64,000 nt of DNA from Brachypterus glaber (GCA_958510825.1 OY294045.1:98737234-98801233); one strand, 5' to 3'. Shown: positions 24,300-36,249, numbered from the stretch's first letter. Notes: generated from the sequence alone by a model not told the origin. Made by a program: numbers and translations.

Positions 24300-25535
24300 T
24301 TTTTTATAAAATCAATAAGGGTTATTGCCAAAATAATATTTTTCCCTTATGTTTGTTATGATCCGTATAATTTTAAAATTTTAGTTTAATATACATAGCC
24401 TATAAGATCTAATTCATCTAAGCATGAGTAACGTCGGATATTTTCGGGTTTTGTTCGGACCCCTCTAAGTAAAAATCGTTGAACTTTGGTAGTGGGGAAT
24501 TTAGATATTCTTGCCCGGACCACACCCAGAAACATTAGGGTGTGTGACCTAAATATGCCTCATTTTAATTTATGGGTTTATCAAGAGAATAAATAGAGCT
24601 CAAAATTTTAGAGGTGATCATTCTTGAATAGTTTTTTGTCTTGTTAATTAAAAAGTATCCAGTAGTGTCAAAAGTGAAAATGTAGTTTCTGTGAGAAATA
24701 ATTTTTGAGAATTATTCTTGAATTAAAAATAGTTTTTAAACTTAGAAAATTTTGAGACTTTTATCAGACATAAAAATAATTTTGGACACTTATAAAAATT
24801 GTTAGTATGAACACTGATAGAAATTTTGGCGAATATTAATTAACTTTGAAAAATATTTTGTAAAATAATTTAAATGACTTATACGAACCAGTTCTAATAT
24901 TTACACTAAGAAAAATGTGGACAATAAATTGGGATTTGAAAAGGATTGCGAATAGTTGGGATTTCAAACATATTTATTATAAGTATTTAATGGAAAACTA
25001 ATATGTAATGGAAATTAGAATTTAAGGGCTTTGCATAAAAATAGGACTTTTAGTAAGAATTGATCTTTCATGTTCTTGAAGAATTTATTCACATTTATTT
25101 AATATATTATTCTTAAGTTAAGAAGAAATCGTTTTATCTGTTTCCAAAGCGCCGTCTCCTAGAATACCCGCTCCCAAATAAAGTGATAAGTGGTTAAGTA
25201 TATTCTCCGCTCGGGTATACTTTAAATACGATAGAAGATTGTATGGCCAACCTGAGTAAGTTATAATAAAAGTTATAATTTACTGCTCGGCTATAACCGA
25301 ATTATATACCACTTCACAACATGTTAACCAAATCTGAAGAGACGCAATCTAAAATAGGGCACTGGATAGATAGATTTATTGGGATAGCCTACCCACCATA
25401 AAACCAAAAGACGTCTGTTTGACATCAATTATTGGGCACTAACTGACCTACATGACGTCATGTTATGACGTCTTGCTGTCGTGACGTGTATAAGTCACAG
25501 TCCAGGGACGTAATATTACTGACGTTATAATAACA
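24300..25535. other. Cathepsin B intron 3, left part
   Basis: AT-rich intron sequence. No repeat with clear ends and no exon seen. Confidence 0.4.
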
Positions 25536-25539
25536 CAAT

Positions 25540-25637
25540 CGTTTACCCCCAAAATCTAAGCAGATCTTCGGAATACGATAAGAAACAATATGCAAAAAAA
25601 CCCGTTGTCACTATATTGTTTAGAAATGGAGTTATCG

Positions 25638-25671
<34 letters not shown>

Positions 25672-25808
25672 CGGACGGACGGAACATTTTTTTTACTGAT
25701 TTCTACTCAGAAAGGTCTAAAAAAGAAATTTGAAAAAAAAACATGGTCAAACATTTTGACTTTTCGGCGAAGATTTCAATACACTCTTAGTAACACTAAG
25801 TGCCGATG
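25540..25808 (+). mobile_element. Helentron-like element, 3' half, in cathepsin B intron
   Basis: Shows the family's GACAGACGGAC core in its longest form here (about 25,644-25,682) and ends with the CACTCTTAG..CTAAGTGCCGATG hairpin. The 5' half is missing. A 5'-end fragment of the family sits at 27,841, on the other side of the next element. Confidence 0.6.
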
Positions 25809-25828
25809 AAATAATCGATCGCCTTCAA

Positions 25829-27805
25829 ACCAATGAACTAGAGGAGTGGGGGAACAGGATTCCAATACAAATAAGTAGACACTACGTTGTCAGCTATTAA
25901 ACGCATTCTTTACTTTAGGGGGTTCAAATTTTTGATACTAGGTGGTGCGATTTGGTAACTTTATAGGGAATTTTATCGTAATAGTTTTTCCTGGTAATAC
26001 TTACGGTTGACATGTTGATATCTATCTGAATAATTTATATGTTTGAGCAGACTTTTTAAGCCTTTCTTAATTATATGTTTTTTTAAATTTATTTTTATTA
26101 TAATAATAATAATAATAAATAGTTTATTTACATCCCAAGAAACATTAGTTTATAGAGGGACACCTCTAATCATACAGTTTAATATACATTTACATTTCTT
26201 AATTCTAAATACATATAAATATATTTTATCACAGAAAAAAATATTACGATATATCACTAAATGTTTATTCCATATAATTATCCACACAAGATGACATATA
26301 TTTTTTAAATTTAAAACCTTTGAGTTCTTTTACGTCTTTTGGTAATTTATTATAACAGATGCTCCCTTAAACAATATAGAGTTTTTACCGAATTCTGAAA
26401 ATACTCGAGGTAAATCCACATTTTCACTGATTCTGGTTGCATAATTATGCACATCTCTTCTATGAGGGAATTCAAGACATGAGTGCCGTGATCCATTTAA
26501 AACTTGATTTATAAAAATATTTACTTGATACGCATATATACTTTTTAATGACCTAATATTGTAATCCTTATAAAGATCAGCTGTTGGATAGCGATTTTTA
26601 AGAGAATAAATATTTTTAATTGCTTTATTTTGCAGTACTTTTACGGGTTTTAAATGTTTATCATAAGTACAAGTCCATACAATATTTAAATATTGTAAGT
26701 GACTATGAATCAGTGAAAAGTAGATTGACCTCAAATACTTTTTAGGAACAGTGTATAACCTCCTTAGCATACCAATCGGACCGGCAATCTTTTTGGAAAC
26801 ATAAGCAATGTGTTCCTTCCAAGAGAGCCTGTCATCGATTACCAAGCCCAGAAATTTTACACTGTCTACCTGTTTTAAAGGAAAATCATCATTTTTAAAT
26901 ATATTACGGTTTCTATTATTTTTTTTTATAAAAATAAAAGAAGATTTATCAATGTTGAGTGAGAGTTTATGAGAGTCTAACCACCTCCTTATTATATTTA
27001 AATCAGAAGCCATGAACGCATTTATTTGCTCAACAGAACGATCAAAATAGACAATAGTTGCATCATTGGCATATAATATTAGTTTACCTTTTAACTTTAA
27101 CTTTGACAACGAATTGATATAAATTAAGAAAAGAGTGGGGCCAAGAATTGACCCTTGAGGTACTCCACACTCAATTTTTAGATTTGAGCTTTTTTCTGAA
27201 TTGATTAAAACATACTGCATCCTATCTCCTATTAATTTGAGAGTTATGTGCATGGAATAATAACATGGAATAAATGATAAAACATGGCATGAAAGGGATC
27301 AGAAGGGGAGCAGTGTAATTATTTGTATTAACAGGCTAATATGCTTTTCTTAAGCCAGCAACAAAAATTAATTTTAACAATATATTTTGGGGCTAATATA
27401 AGGAAAATGGCCAAGAATTAAACAATCTACACGCCAGAACCAAAATGCATATACATATGTATAGGAATGAAGGTTCGGGTCCTTCAAAAGATTCAACTGC
27501 TTGTAAGTAAGGTTCGTACCTACCTACCTTCTTGTTTTTCATTATTATTGTTTTTTTTATTTGTTATTTTTTTAATTTAATATATTTCTGTAATTTTTTC
27601 ACAACCCTGAAAATCTGATTTTCAATAAACCACAATGGCCAATCCTAAGATAAAAATTCCCTATAAAGTTACCAAATCGCACCACCTAGTGTGAAAAATT
27701 TGAACCCCCCAAAGTAAAGAATGCGGTTAATGGCTACCATTCATATTAGCCTCTCGTTTAGACACCATTCCTGTTCCCCCACTCCTCTAGTTCATTGCTT
27801 CAAAC
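25829..27805. mobile_element. TIR element split by a LINE
   Basis: Left sequence (25,829-25,985) containing gaactagaggagtggggga and aaatcgcaccacctag in reverse is repeated inverted at 27,655-27,805. The arms are about 150 bp. A LINE fragment occupies most of the interior, so the original element may have been a short palindrome. Read together, arm order is TIR, LINE, TIR. Confidence 0.65.
26098..27262 (-). pseudogene. Truncated non-LTR retrotransposon with inactive reverse transcriptase
   Basis: One uninterrupted frame (27,253-26,330) encodes 307 residues of a LINE reverse transcriptase: GVPQGSILGPTLFLIYIN (domain 4), then YANDATIVY where the usual motif is YADD. It continues with LSLNIDKS and VKFLGLVIDDRLSW and a thumb region with LIHSHLQYLNIVW. 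The first catalytic Asp is changed to Asn, so the enzyme should be inactive. The endonuclease and N-terminus are missing (5' truncation, common for LINEs). The 3' end has AATAAA followed by a TTA/TAA repeat near 26,098-26,118. The motif pattern is that of the CR1/Jockey group, clade unresolved. It lies in cathepsin B intron 3 in the gene's own orientation. Confidence 0.85.
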
Positions 27806-27840
27806 TTTATATTTTATCATTTTACATGAATTTACAAAAA

Positions 27841-27935
27841 ACCAGCTGAACAGTTGCAAGCACCTTGTCAAAACATCGGCACTAGGCACTCATTGAAACG
27901 TTATAAAACAGGAAGTTGTGTAATCGGATAAGAAA
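27841..27935 (+). mobile_element. Helentron-like element, 5' terminal fragment
   Basis: Carries only the family start, gctgaacagttgcaagcacc and CATCGGCACTAGGCACT, then diverges. Confidence 0.6.
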
Positions 27936-28072
27936 TTTGTTTAAAAAATTTAATTTAAAAGTAGTTTACTGGTGAGATATTTACGCAATTTACAGCATTA
28001 AAATATTTCGATTTCCTTAAAACTTGATATTTAACCATTTTATAAGAAATTGCATAAAATATTAAAAATTCA

Positions 28073-28204
28073 ACTCCCTAGGTCAAAAAATAAGGGTAGT
28101 TTAGTGGTGAACGATTTATATTAAAAGATCTGGATAGTCCTAATGGGGAGGCCTGCGCTAACCGCTCATCAGTAAACTACCCTTATTTTTGACTTAGGGG
28201 GTTA
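28073..28204. mobile_element. Palindrome A of the AAGGGTAGTTTA family
   Basis: Arms ctaggtcaaaaaataagggt and its reverse complement enclose a loop with aggcctgcgc. A second copy follows at 28,408-28,545. Confidence 0.65.
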
Positions 28205-28407
28205 ACTGTTTTATGTGTATATTTATATAAAAGGGGTAAATATCAAGTTTGAAGCAGATCGGATGAAAAGTTTATTTAAAAATTAAAATTTAAAATAAGT
28301 TTAATGGTAAGAGATTTAGGCAGTTCACCCCTCTAAAATCATCCGATTATCTTAAAAGTTAATTTTTAAGCATTTTATATGGATTTACACAAAAAATAAA
28401 AAAATTA

Positions 28408-28545
28408 CCTTCTAGGTCAAAAAATAAGGGTAGTTTACAGAACAGTTGATGCATGCATATCAAGTTTATTCTGCGAGTTTGAGATCATTTTAATGAGGAG
28501 GCTTGCGCCAATTGTTCACCAGTAAACTACCCTTAGTTAGGTAGC
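28408..28545. mobile_element. Palindrome B of the AAGGGTAGTTTA family
   Basis: Same arms as the copy 330 bp to the left, loop diverged (aggcttgcgcc shared). A further relic of the motif (ctaaactaccct) is near 63,453. Confidence 0.6.
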
Positions 28546-28702
28546 TTAACTTGCTTATAAAGTATTTTAGTTACAAAGATCTAGAGACCCTTTATATTAT
28601 GACAGTTCTGTCACCACAGTGACAGTGTCTGCCTGTTTTTTTTGTACCGACTTTTTTTTAATCCACTAGAATTAAATCGACGTAAAAAATTTAAATATTT
28701 AC

Positions 28703-28967
28703 CAGTTTTGTAGTTTAGTAAATCTTCATAAACCACAAATGCAGCTTCCACAGGTCCATTAACCATAATGTCCTTCATAATTTGATTCTGGTTACTTGAA
28801 AGGGAGTAGGCTTTGGATCCACGGTTCAAGTCTTTTGCGTATGACACTGGATAACTCTTCTCGCATTCTTGTATGCATTTTGGTGTCTCGTCGTCGTCCC
28901 CTGTGCATGGTGGCCTGGTACCATTGACATGGTGTTCACATGGTTTAATTTCGTATGGACGGCAACC
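28703..28967 (-). CDS. CtsB: Cathepsin B, exon 3 (occluding loop)
   Basis: Begins after tttag in phase 0 with GCRPYEIKPCEHHVNG and ends with LLNYKTG at a GTAAAT donor in phase 1. It holds the occluding loop that distinguishes cathepsin B from other papain-family proteases: the Cys184 to C (PPCTG) region with the His186-His187 pair. In the known family this loop docks the substrate C-terminus and gives dipeptidyl carboxypeptidase activity. The downstream part (NGPVEAAFVVYEDLL) is the usual conserved strand and helix. No stop or frameshift. Confidence 0.95.
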
Positions 28968-29149
28968 CTAAATAAAAAATATAGCTAATATAAAAACTAA
29001 TGGAAAATATGCAAGTAAACATTCAAAAAATTAATATAATAATAAATGCTTTTATTTTAAGCTCCATTTAAGCATATATGCTTAACATTTTAATTAATTA
29101 TTAATGGAATAAATTTTTCCATCGGTTTCTGTGGTTATTTTGAGTATAA

Positions 29150-29300
29150 TAATTTCCACCCCCGAGAAGGGGTGACATTCATCCCCACGGTAAAAGCCCG
29201 CATCGGCACTAGGTCACTTTTGTTCCTAGGGCCATACTCTAAGTACCGTTCAAATTTCACGTCAATCGAAAATTTAATTAAAAAAAAAAACAGAAACTGA
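29150..29300. repeat. Weak dispersed repeat in intron 2
   Basis: Contains ccacccccgagaagggg and catcggcactaggtcac, motifs that resemble repeat termini elsewhere in the window, but the ends are not definable. Neighbouring intron sequence (29,300-30,020) shows nothing. Confidence 0.25.
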
Positions 29301-30028
29301 AAAACACTTTTTTTGGCTCCAGGATGACATTTTAAAAAAAGCTACCACAATTTTTTCGCGTAACAAAAAGGCATTTTTTCTGTTACTTTCTTAATATTAA
29401 TATATTGTATTTACTGTTTTTTTTATCTAAATGTTTGCATCCCGTATCAACAACGATACCCAATACCAATGCCGTTCTTTTGCTGACCATATTTTAAATA
29501 AATTTTATTAAAAAAGTTCTGCGTTCTAAAAAATTTATAATTTTGTTTATTGTTTTTATTCAAATAAAGTGGGTCGGATGCTTACTTCGTGATTTTTAGT
29601 TGAAATTCGGCACAGAATTTTGTTAAAAAAACAATAATAAAAAGTCCTGTTTTCGTACAAACGAACTTGTGCTTTCTTGTTTTATTCTAGATTCAACACC
29701 ATTTTATTATTTCCTGGTTTATAGAAATTAGAATATCCTTATACATACATAAATAACGGGGTTAATAAACGATCAGATATCGTGATGTGACTGTCAAAAA
29801 GTTTTCGGATTGCATGCTTTCACAATATTGCATCTAATTTATCGGAGAATCAATATATCATAATAAAACAAGCCGTGAGGATTATCAATGCTCCAAATTG
29901 CATTGTATAATTTTCGCAGTAAATAGTGTTTTTTTTTCTGGATATTCCAAAATATGATTTTTTGAGTTCGTGGAGCACTTTATTTCTTATACTGTATTTA
30001 AAATTCCCTTTAACTTTTTGTTTATACA

Positions 30029-30575
30029 TACCGGGTGTCCCAACTCTATTTACCCAACGATTTTCTCGAAAACTTATTAAATTCTCCATTTAACCATATA
30101 TTATTTAATTAAAAAAAAATTGAGTTTAAAATAGGGTTGAAAATGGGTATTTTAGTCAAAACTACTCTAAAAAATTAAACAATTTTTTAAAATTTACTAA
30201 TTTTATGATGTAAAAACATAAATTATATTTTTAAACTAATTTTAATTGACATAAATAAAAATTTACAAAAAAAAAAACTTAAAAAATTTCATTTTTTAGC
30301 ACAAAAAATTAAAGATCAAAACCTTAAAAAAAATTAAAAAAAAAAAAAATATATGTAGTCCAATAGAGAATTTTATTTGCTTTAAAATGATGTATCACAC
30401 GACCCCTCTTTCCAATTAAAAACCTCCCCCCATGCCCCCTGCCCACATTTTAGGAGCTGAAAGTATCAAATATATAGATATAAAGATAGTTTAAGTTGGT
30501 TTTCGCAGAACTTGATTATCTCTTTTAGTTTTCAAGAAAATCGCTGGGTAAATAGACTTGGGATACCCGGTATAT
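30029..30575. mobile_element. TACCGGGTGTCCCAA TIR element, complete copy
   Basis: The left end TACCGGGTGTCCCAACTCT and the right end pair for about 45 bp, including TATTTACCCA and CGATTTTCTCGAAAAC. The body has no coding frame. Partial copies are at 15.3 and 20.1 kb. It lies in cathepsin B intron 2. Confidence 0.7.
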
Positions 30576-30950
30576 ACAGGGTTTTTCAGAAATAAGAGGT
30601 GATTCTACGTTAAAAAAATATGAAAAAAAGTTCCTATAAAGGTTGGTCCAGAAATGAGTCCTACGTGAGCTACTAAAAACCAAAATGTAAGAAAGATCTA
30701 GCGCCGCAGCCCAAAATTTTTATGAATTTTCCCTGTTTTCACTCTTTTACTGATCTGTAGGAACCCTGTCGAAGAAAACTATCAAAAAATAGATCTACAT
30801 ATTATATAATTATAATATTACAGTCATATACATTTCGCTTGATTCAAATTTTTCCTAATCAGGAAGAACATTTTAAAAATAATAGTTTAAAAGCCTACTG
30901 AGGGGGGTGACCCCCCCCCCTTTTCGCACGGCCCTGATCATGAATGGTAG
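30575..30950. mobile_element. TACAGGGTTTTTCAGAAATA element, truncated
   Basis: Shares tcagaaataagaggtgattctacg with the complete TIR element at 39.1-39.9 kb and ccttttcgcacggccctg with the 21.5-kb element. It directly abuts the preceding TIR element. Confidence 0.5.
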
Positions 30951-31029
30951 AGGTTCCAGTTATTTAGGTAAAATTCACAAAGCATGCTAGTTGGGTTAAG
31001 ATTGCGAAGAGTATGACAATGGGGCTGAC

Positions 31030-31362
31030 ATGCGACACAATAACCAAGAGAATCAGTATTGCACAATGGCTTGTATCGAAGAGAAGCTAAATGTTCTACA
31101 GTCAAAATTGAAAGAAACCGATGATAATTTGTCAGTTGCTATAATTCTTCTTCAACAATATTTGAGGCAAGAAAGAATAAAAGATGTCGATAAGAAGGAA
31201 ATCGGTGTACAGGTCAACACTGAAATGAAAACTGCTGAAACGTTAACGGAAAAACAGCCGGAACAAGACTATCGAAAAAATTTAACTGAGATATTTGATC
31301 GCTTGAAAACAGAATTAACTGATTTACATGGGCATATTGAAAAACAAAGTATAGAATTATAA
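31030..31362 (+). CDS. Hypothetical 110-residue coiled-coil protein
   Basis: An ATG-started frame of 110 codons runs on the strand opposite to cathepsin B, inside its intron 2. I do not recognise a family. The composition is protein-like: rich in Glu, Lys, Leu and Gln, with heptad-like spacing in residues 16-46 (EEKLNVLQSKLKETDDNLSV) and again near the C-terminus (FDRLKTELTDLHGHIEKQ), so two short coiled coils joined by a charged linker are likely. No signal peptide or membrane segment. AATAAA occurs shortly after the stop (about 31,401). It could be a small intronless nested gene, a retrocopy or a remnant of a mobile element protein. Stops are otherwise frequent in this AT-rich DNA, which makes a chance frame of this quality unlikely but not impossible. 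Confidence 0.45.
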   Translation: MRHNNQENQYCTMACIEEKLNVLQSKLKETDDNLSVAIILLQQYLRQERIKDVDKKEIGVQVNTEMKTAETLTEKQPEQDYRKNLTEIFDRLKTELTDLHGHIEKQSIEL

Positions 31363-31364
31363 GT

Positions 31365-31990
31365 AATGGCTTTTTAAATACAATTTTAATCACGATGTAA
31401 ATAAATGCCACTGTATCTAATTAATTTAAAACATTAAAAAAAATTAAAATCGATTTAAAAAAAAAAAGAAGAGGAAGGAAGAAAAAGTTAAACAAAATGG
31501 CTTGTATTTAAGCAAAGAAATTGTTTTGAAATAAAAGGAATAATTTTGTAATTACTAAAAACAAGGAAGTTTTAAACATAATTTTAAAGATTAATTTAAT
31601 CTGACTGAAGCTAGATTATTCACAACTAAAGAAAAGTATTTAAAATTTTAGTTTTTAGTCTAAACGGAGTAATAAATAAAATATCAATAAAATGGAAGTT
31701 ACTACAGTTGACCATTAAAATGGAAAGAAAAACAAAGTACTTTAGAATAAGTAATAGCTATTTAAATAAAATTTGAATCCCGATGTAAATAAATGTCACT
31801 GCATATAATTAATTAAAAAAAAATAAAAAAACTCGATAAAAAAGAAAAAGAAATTATTTTATAATTACTGAAAGAAAAGTTATTTACAAATAAATAATCG
31901 CAACTGAAGAAAAGTATTTAAAATTTTAATTACTAGTCTAAAAAAAACATAAAATTTCAATAAAATGGAAGTTGATACAAGCGACTTTTG
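31365..31990. repeat. Diverged tandem duplication downstream of the small ORF
   Basis: The block starting agtaatggctttttaaatac (31,363) recurs at 31,747 (agtaatagctatttaaataa), and later parts (aaaagtatttaaaatttta, aataaaatggaagtt) repeat in the same order. The unit is about 380 bp. Confidence 0.6.
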
Positions 31991-31999
31991 AATTATAAA

Positions 32000-33640
32000 T
32001 GCTAGACTAAAACACAAGAAAAAAACAGCAACTGCCAACTTGATAACTTAGAAACTGCCACAAAAGACTAGATACTAAAAATGATAAAAATATTAAATTG
32101 AAATTTAAAAATATAATAATAAAATATCTTTTATAATATAAATATTTGAAACCTATTATAGAATATAATTATTATAATAATTATTGTAGGTACGCTAATA
32201 AAATTATTAAAAATTGTTAATAACTCGTTTTTTATTTTACAGTACCTAAGATTGTTAATGTTCTATACAAAAAATATGGTAACTTATGGTAAGAATCTGC
32301 CAGAAAGTAAAATGTATAATATTCATTTTAACTGAAATTAAGATAAAAAAAATTGAGGGTGGTGAATTTTTTAAAACGTGAAAATATACCCTTTAAAATT
32401 AAATTAAATTTTCTCGCCAATTAAAATGTTCCAACTATTTCTGAGAACACAGGGAAAAATTGTGGAACACCCTGTATAGTAACTAGATACCATGATATTC
32501 TAATTAAGCTGTAAGGTTTAGAAATGCATCATGATAATTTTTACGAATATCCTTAAAGAAACTTTTTAATAATAATTGTGTGACTCGCACAGTGCGACCA
32601 GGAGAAAAGATTCAAAAGTATACTTAATATGTAATATTTTCTATACACGAAATAATAATTGGGGAAATCTATTATATAAAATGCTAACTCACTTCAGCAA
32701 TCAACGCCCAGTACAAACCTCTGGACCTAGAAACTTGAAATCTGCACAGTTTGTTTCTTTTATGATTTAAGCGTCCACTAAGAAGGGATTTTTCGAAATT
32801 CAACCCCTTAAGGGGGTTGAAAGGTTTTTTAAAAAGTGTGCGTATCTGAGAGGTCCCTTAATCTAGAATCTTCATATATGGCAAAAATTATCAAAATTTG
32901 CATTACCCCAATCTAAAATCTTAATATTAGGCAAAAATATTTTTTATTGAAATCGATACGATACGTGTTTCAGGATTTTTTTATGGTCGACCCCTGAGGT
33001 GGTCAAAATCGTGATATTTAAGTCGTAAATGGTCATGACCATAATTGACCATAATTGCAATTATGTAAATATTAACATTTTTTGAAAAGTGTGCGTATAT
33101 CAGAGACCTCTTAATCTTGAATCACGATATTTGGCAAAAATATTCTTTATTAAAATCACGAATTTTTTATATTTGACCCCTAAGGTGGTAAAAATCGCGA
33201 TATTTAAGTGGCAAGTTGTAAATTATTTAAAGAATAACCTTATGTGAGATTTTAAGTTTGCTCTTTTTTGAGAATTTAATTTAATTTGCTTTTTATTTAA
33301 GTAAATATTATATATTTTTTAATAAATACTAAGTAGTATTTCTTTACTGTTTTTATTTTTTTTATAAAAAAATAGTATTTTAAAGGCACCTATGAAAGCT
33401 GTAAATATGTATAAACTATAAAATAGAAAAAACAATGTAAAACAAAAAAAAAATATATCGCAAAGTAAAAAATCACAATCCCGCGTGATTGAAGTCAATC
33501 CCGCAAAAATCACTCTGGATTCAAACCCGTGCGGGATTGCAGTCCCTAAACCCTGGTCTTCAGCGTGAAACAAGGAATAAACATTAGTAAATGCTTGGGT
33601 TAGAAAATACTATGTTGAAATGATCCTTTTTCTGATGTAC
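32000..33640. other. Cathepsin B intron 2, right part
   Basis: AT-rich with a loosely repeated motif (tttggcaaaaatat, cgatatttaagt) at 32,860-33,210 in two or three copies. A segment at 33,480-33,560 has a B-box-like GGTTTGAATCC on the minus strand, but no tRNA fold. No exon besides cathepsin B exon 2. Confidence 0.3.
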
Positions 33641-33666
33641 ATACCCATTTATAATTAATAACGTAC

Positions 33667-33867
33667 CTGGTTTGAACCATATCTGCCTCCAGACACGATA
33701 CCCTTTCGTACCCAATAGTCCCATGCTGCACCAGGATAGCCTCCGTTGCAGCCCATTCCACAGGTGTAGCAACATGAAACTAAATCATCAGCGGACAAGC
33801 GAACGTTTATTTTGCCTTTTGAGTGTATGCAGACACGGTCGGACATCGCTTCAGTTGCTCCAAATGC
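33667..33867 (-). CDS. CtsB: Cathepsin B, exon 2
   Basis: Sixty-seven codons in phase 0 at both ends, from tttttag|GCATTTGG to AACCAG|GTACGT. It reads [18 protein letters not shown], completing the active-site helix begun at Cys106 in exon 1. It continues through [20 protein letters not shown], a cysteine-rich segment forming conserved disulphides of the L domain, to [17 protein letters not shown]. All expected residues are present with no break. Confidence 0.95.
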
Positions 33868-34194
33868 CTAAAAATAAAAATACTATTATACAATATTATT
33901 CTAAAAATAAAATTTCAAAAAAAACTTCGGATAGTCCAATTTTTTTTTATTTTACAACAAGCCAGAAGCAAGCCAAAACACCCTAATTAACTAATAAATA
34001 ATTTGATTAAAAAAAAAACACACACCCGACTGATTAACTAAAAAATAAAACAAGAATAATGAAAAATAAAATTATAATTGGAAACATGGATTGAAACATG
34101 GATTTTTATATAACCTATGTCACCCGCGGCATGAGGACGAATCGTTTGACACTCCAATTGTCAAATTCGGTCAAGGCGTTTAGGTGTAGAGTGG

Positions 34195-34285
34195 TATAAA
34201 CATACATACATACACCCATACATACATACATACATACATAGACTATTAACACATTAACCTCCTTTCTTGGTCAGTCGGGTAAAAA
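34195..34285. repeat. CATA microsatellite and element tail in intron 1
   Basis: A CATA run is followed by ctttcttggtcagtcgggta, the reverse complement of the tail at about 600-632. Two independent loci with the same arrangement show a dispersed element end. Confidence 0.55.
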
Positions 34286-34299
34286 CAAAACGAATGCAT

Positions 34300-35880
34300 T
34301 TTTATAACGCAGAATAGTCTAGTTATTGTTTTTTAGACGATTTTATTTTCTATTTATGAAATTCGTTTTTCCTTTTTGGGCACCAAAACAGGGCTTGGGC
34401 GGTATAGTACGCCCCCTCACAAAAAAACTGACTTTTGGATAAGCCCGTGGTAAATACTAATATGATATGGATAAGTTACGAAGAATAAACATTAAAATAT
34501 GAAACATTATATATCTTTTCGCCGTAAAGTTTACGTCTTGTTTATTATTTTGCAGTTAATAATAATCATTCCCAAATAAATTCACTTGAGCCTTGACAAC
34601 AGTCAACAAATTATCTAAAAACAAAAACTTAAGATAAGAAAGAAATCAAAACAAAACTAAAAACATTTATGTTGAGAATCACTGATTGTAAATCATGTCA
34701 ATATTTATAAACAGACCAAATATACAGGATGATTTTTAAATAGCTACACTAGGGTGCTTTTTAAAATGCAAAAATTTGAAATGTTATTTTTCCCTATAAA
34801 AAAAATTATTCAGGCATCAAAATATTATTTTTTTATTTTTTTTTTAACAATTTCCTTGCAAGAGTTTACTTATAATTCTTTCTTTGGCCGCCTTCAAGTA
34901 TTTTTTATTACTCCCACCTATATCTAGCTGAAATACTATAAAAAAATTATATTAACACAATTTCCAAAGTTTCCACACTTTAGGTCACAGAAAGAAAATA
35001 ATAAAAATATCAAAAGATTATTGATGCAGTATTGTATACGTGTTTTAAATAATGATATACCAAAACTGGCTAGTAAGGGAGCCAGGTCCCTTAAAAAGGT
35101 ACCGTGAGTGGGGGATACTTTGAACGTTTTTTTCTTTCAATATATTTAAATAACTATTATATTGCCGTAATCCTACTGTTTTCACTGCTTTTTTATGTAT
35201 GAGGCAACTTTAGCTATGTCCAAGCATGGCAACTTAAGAAAAAAAAATATATCTGTTCAAAGTTAGATATAGGGGTAAGGAATCTTTGAACGCTTATAGT
35301 TTTTCACGCTTATTCAATGATATGTGTTTAAAATTATGCTGAGGCTAACATGTTTATAGCGACAAACAGGGCCGGATTCAGGGGCGTGCAGATTACCCGG
35401 GGCCCGGGCTCGAGGGGGGCCCGCCGTCGGAAGTTTACAATAAAGTTTATTTGTGTATACTCCCCCAAAAGAAAGGCGTCAATAAACGTTTGTTTAAATT
35501 CAAACTTGTAAAACTTAAGCATAAAATTTGTAAAAAAAATTACCTGCGGCGCCAGAGCTTGTATTGTTTTGAAATTTAAAGTACTGCTTTAAAATTAAAA
35601 TGGACTATCAAAATTGATAAACTTTTGAATATTCCCTATTATTCATGAATAATTTCTCTTAAAATCGTTTTTATATTTAAATAATAACAAAAAGGCTTAA
35701 CATGTTTTCTCTCTCAAAACACCGCCGGGCGCGACATCTATATATTTTTTTGAAAATCTGAAAAAAATTGAAGGTTGGTTTTCGACCTAAATGAATATTT
35801 TTAGGGGTGGGACCCTAAAAAAATGTTTTTTTTTTATTTTGACTGGGCACCCTAATATCGATAATATTTTGTACCAAGTG
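34300..35880. other. Cathepsin B intron 1, mostly featureless
   Basis: AT-rich. At 35,369-35,435 there is a GC-rich block (gggccggattcaggggcgtg and a GGGCCC run) with the look of a small element end. No exon seen. Confidence 0.35.
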
Positions 35881-35898
35881 CAAAAATATTTATCTTAC

Positions 35899-36219
35899 CC
35901 AACATGACCCGCACGACCCTTGATCTCTTATCTCCTGGATAGTAGGACAATTAGGCCACTGTGCGCGAGCATCGAAACTTTCTGGCAATTGTTCCTCTCC
36001 CAATAAATGTTCAAAAACTGGAGGCAAGCGTTCTTTATGGTTTGGCAAAACGCCCATCAATTTCTTTATATAACCCATAGAGATGTTTTCTGCAAAGTTC
36101 CTGCCCGCTTTCCAGGTTGTCTGTGCTTTGTTGATGGAGCTTATAAAGTTTTCCGAAAGGGGGTGCTCATCGCCGAGTGTCGCAACGAGTAGGGTTGCAA
36201 GTATAAGGATCACTTTCAT
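35899..36219 (-). CDS. CtsB: Cathepsin B, exon 1 (signal peptide, propeptide, active-site Cys)
   Basis: First coding exon of a complete cathepsin B, a papain-family cysteine endo- and exopeptidase made as a secreted or lysosomal zymogen. The ATG at 36,219 opens a signal peptide ([16 protein letters not shown]). A C1 propeptide follows, with [20 protein letters not shown] as the usual inhibitory helix. The mature part begins near [17 protein letters not shown] and runs to [10 protein letters not shown]. Cys106, just before the final Trp, is the nucleophile, and the exon ends directly after it (TGTTGG|GTAAGA, phase 0). Four exons on the minus strand give 328 codons plus stop with every junction in phase, so the gene looks intact. 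Insect cathepsin B enzymes act in lysosomes, yolk breakdown or gut digestion; the sequence does not tell which. Confidence 0.95.
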
Positions 36220-36242
36220 GGTGAATTTTCTGGAACAAATGG

Positions 36243-36249
36243 TTTTATA
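36243..36249 (-). promoter_or_regulatory. TATAAAA motif upstream of cathepsin B start
   Basis: TATAAAA on the minus strand lies 24-30 bases before the ATG. As a TATA box it would place the start site on the ATG, so I doubt it. The TTCCAG at about 36,232 just before the ATG may instead be a 3' splice site joining an upstream non-coding exon. Confidence 0.2.

Noticed and set aside
33480..33560. tRNA-like B box GGTTTGAATCC on the minus strand
   Set aside because: No A box or cloverleaf around it.
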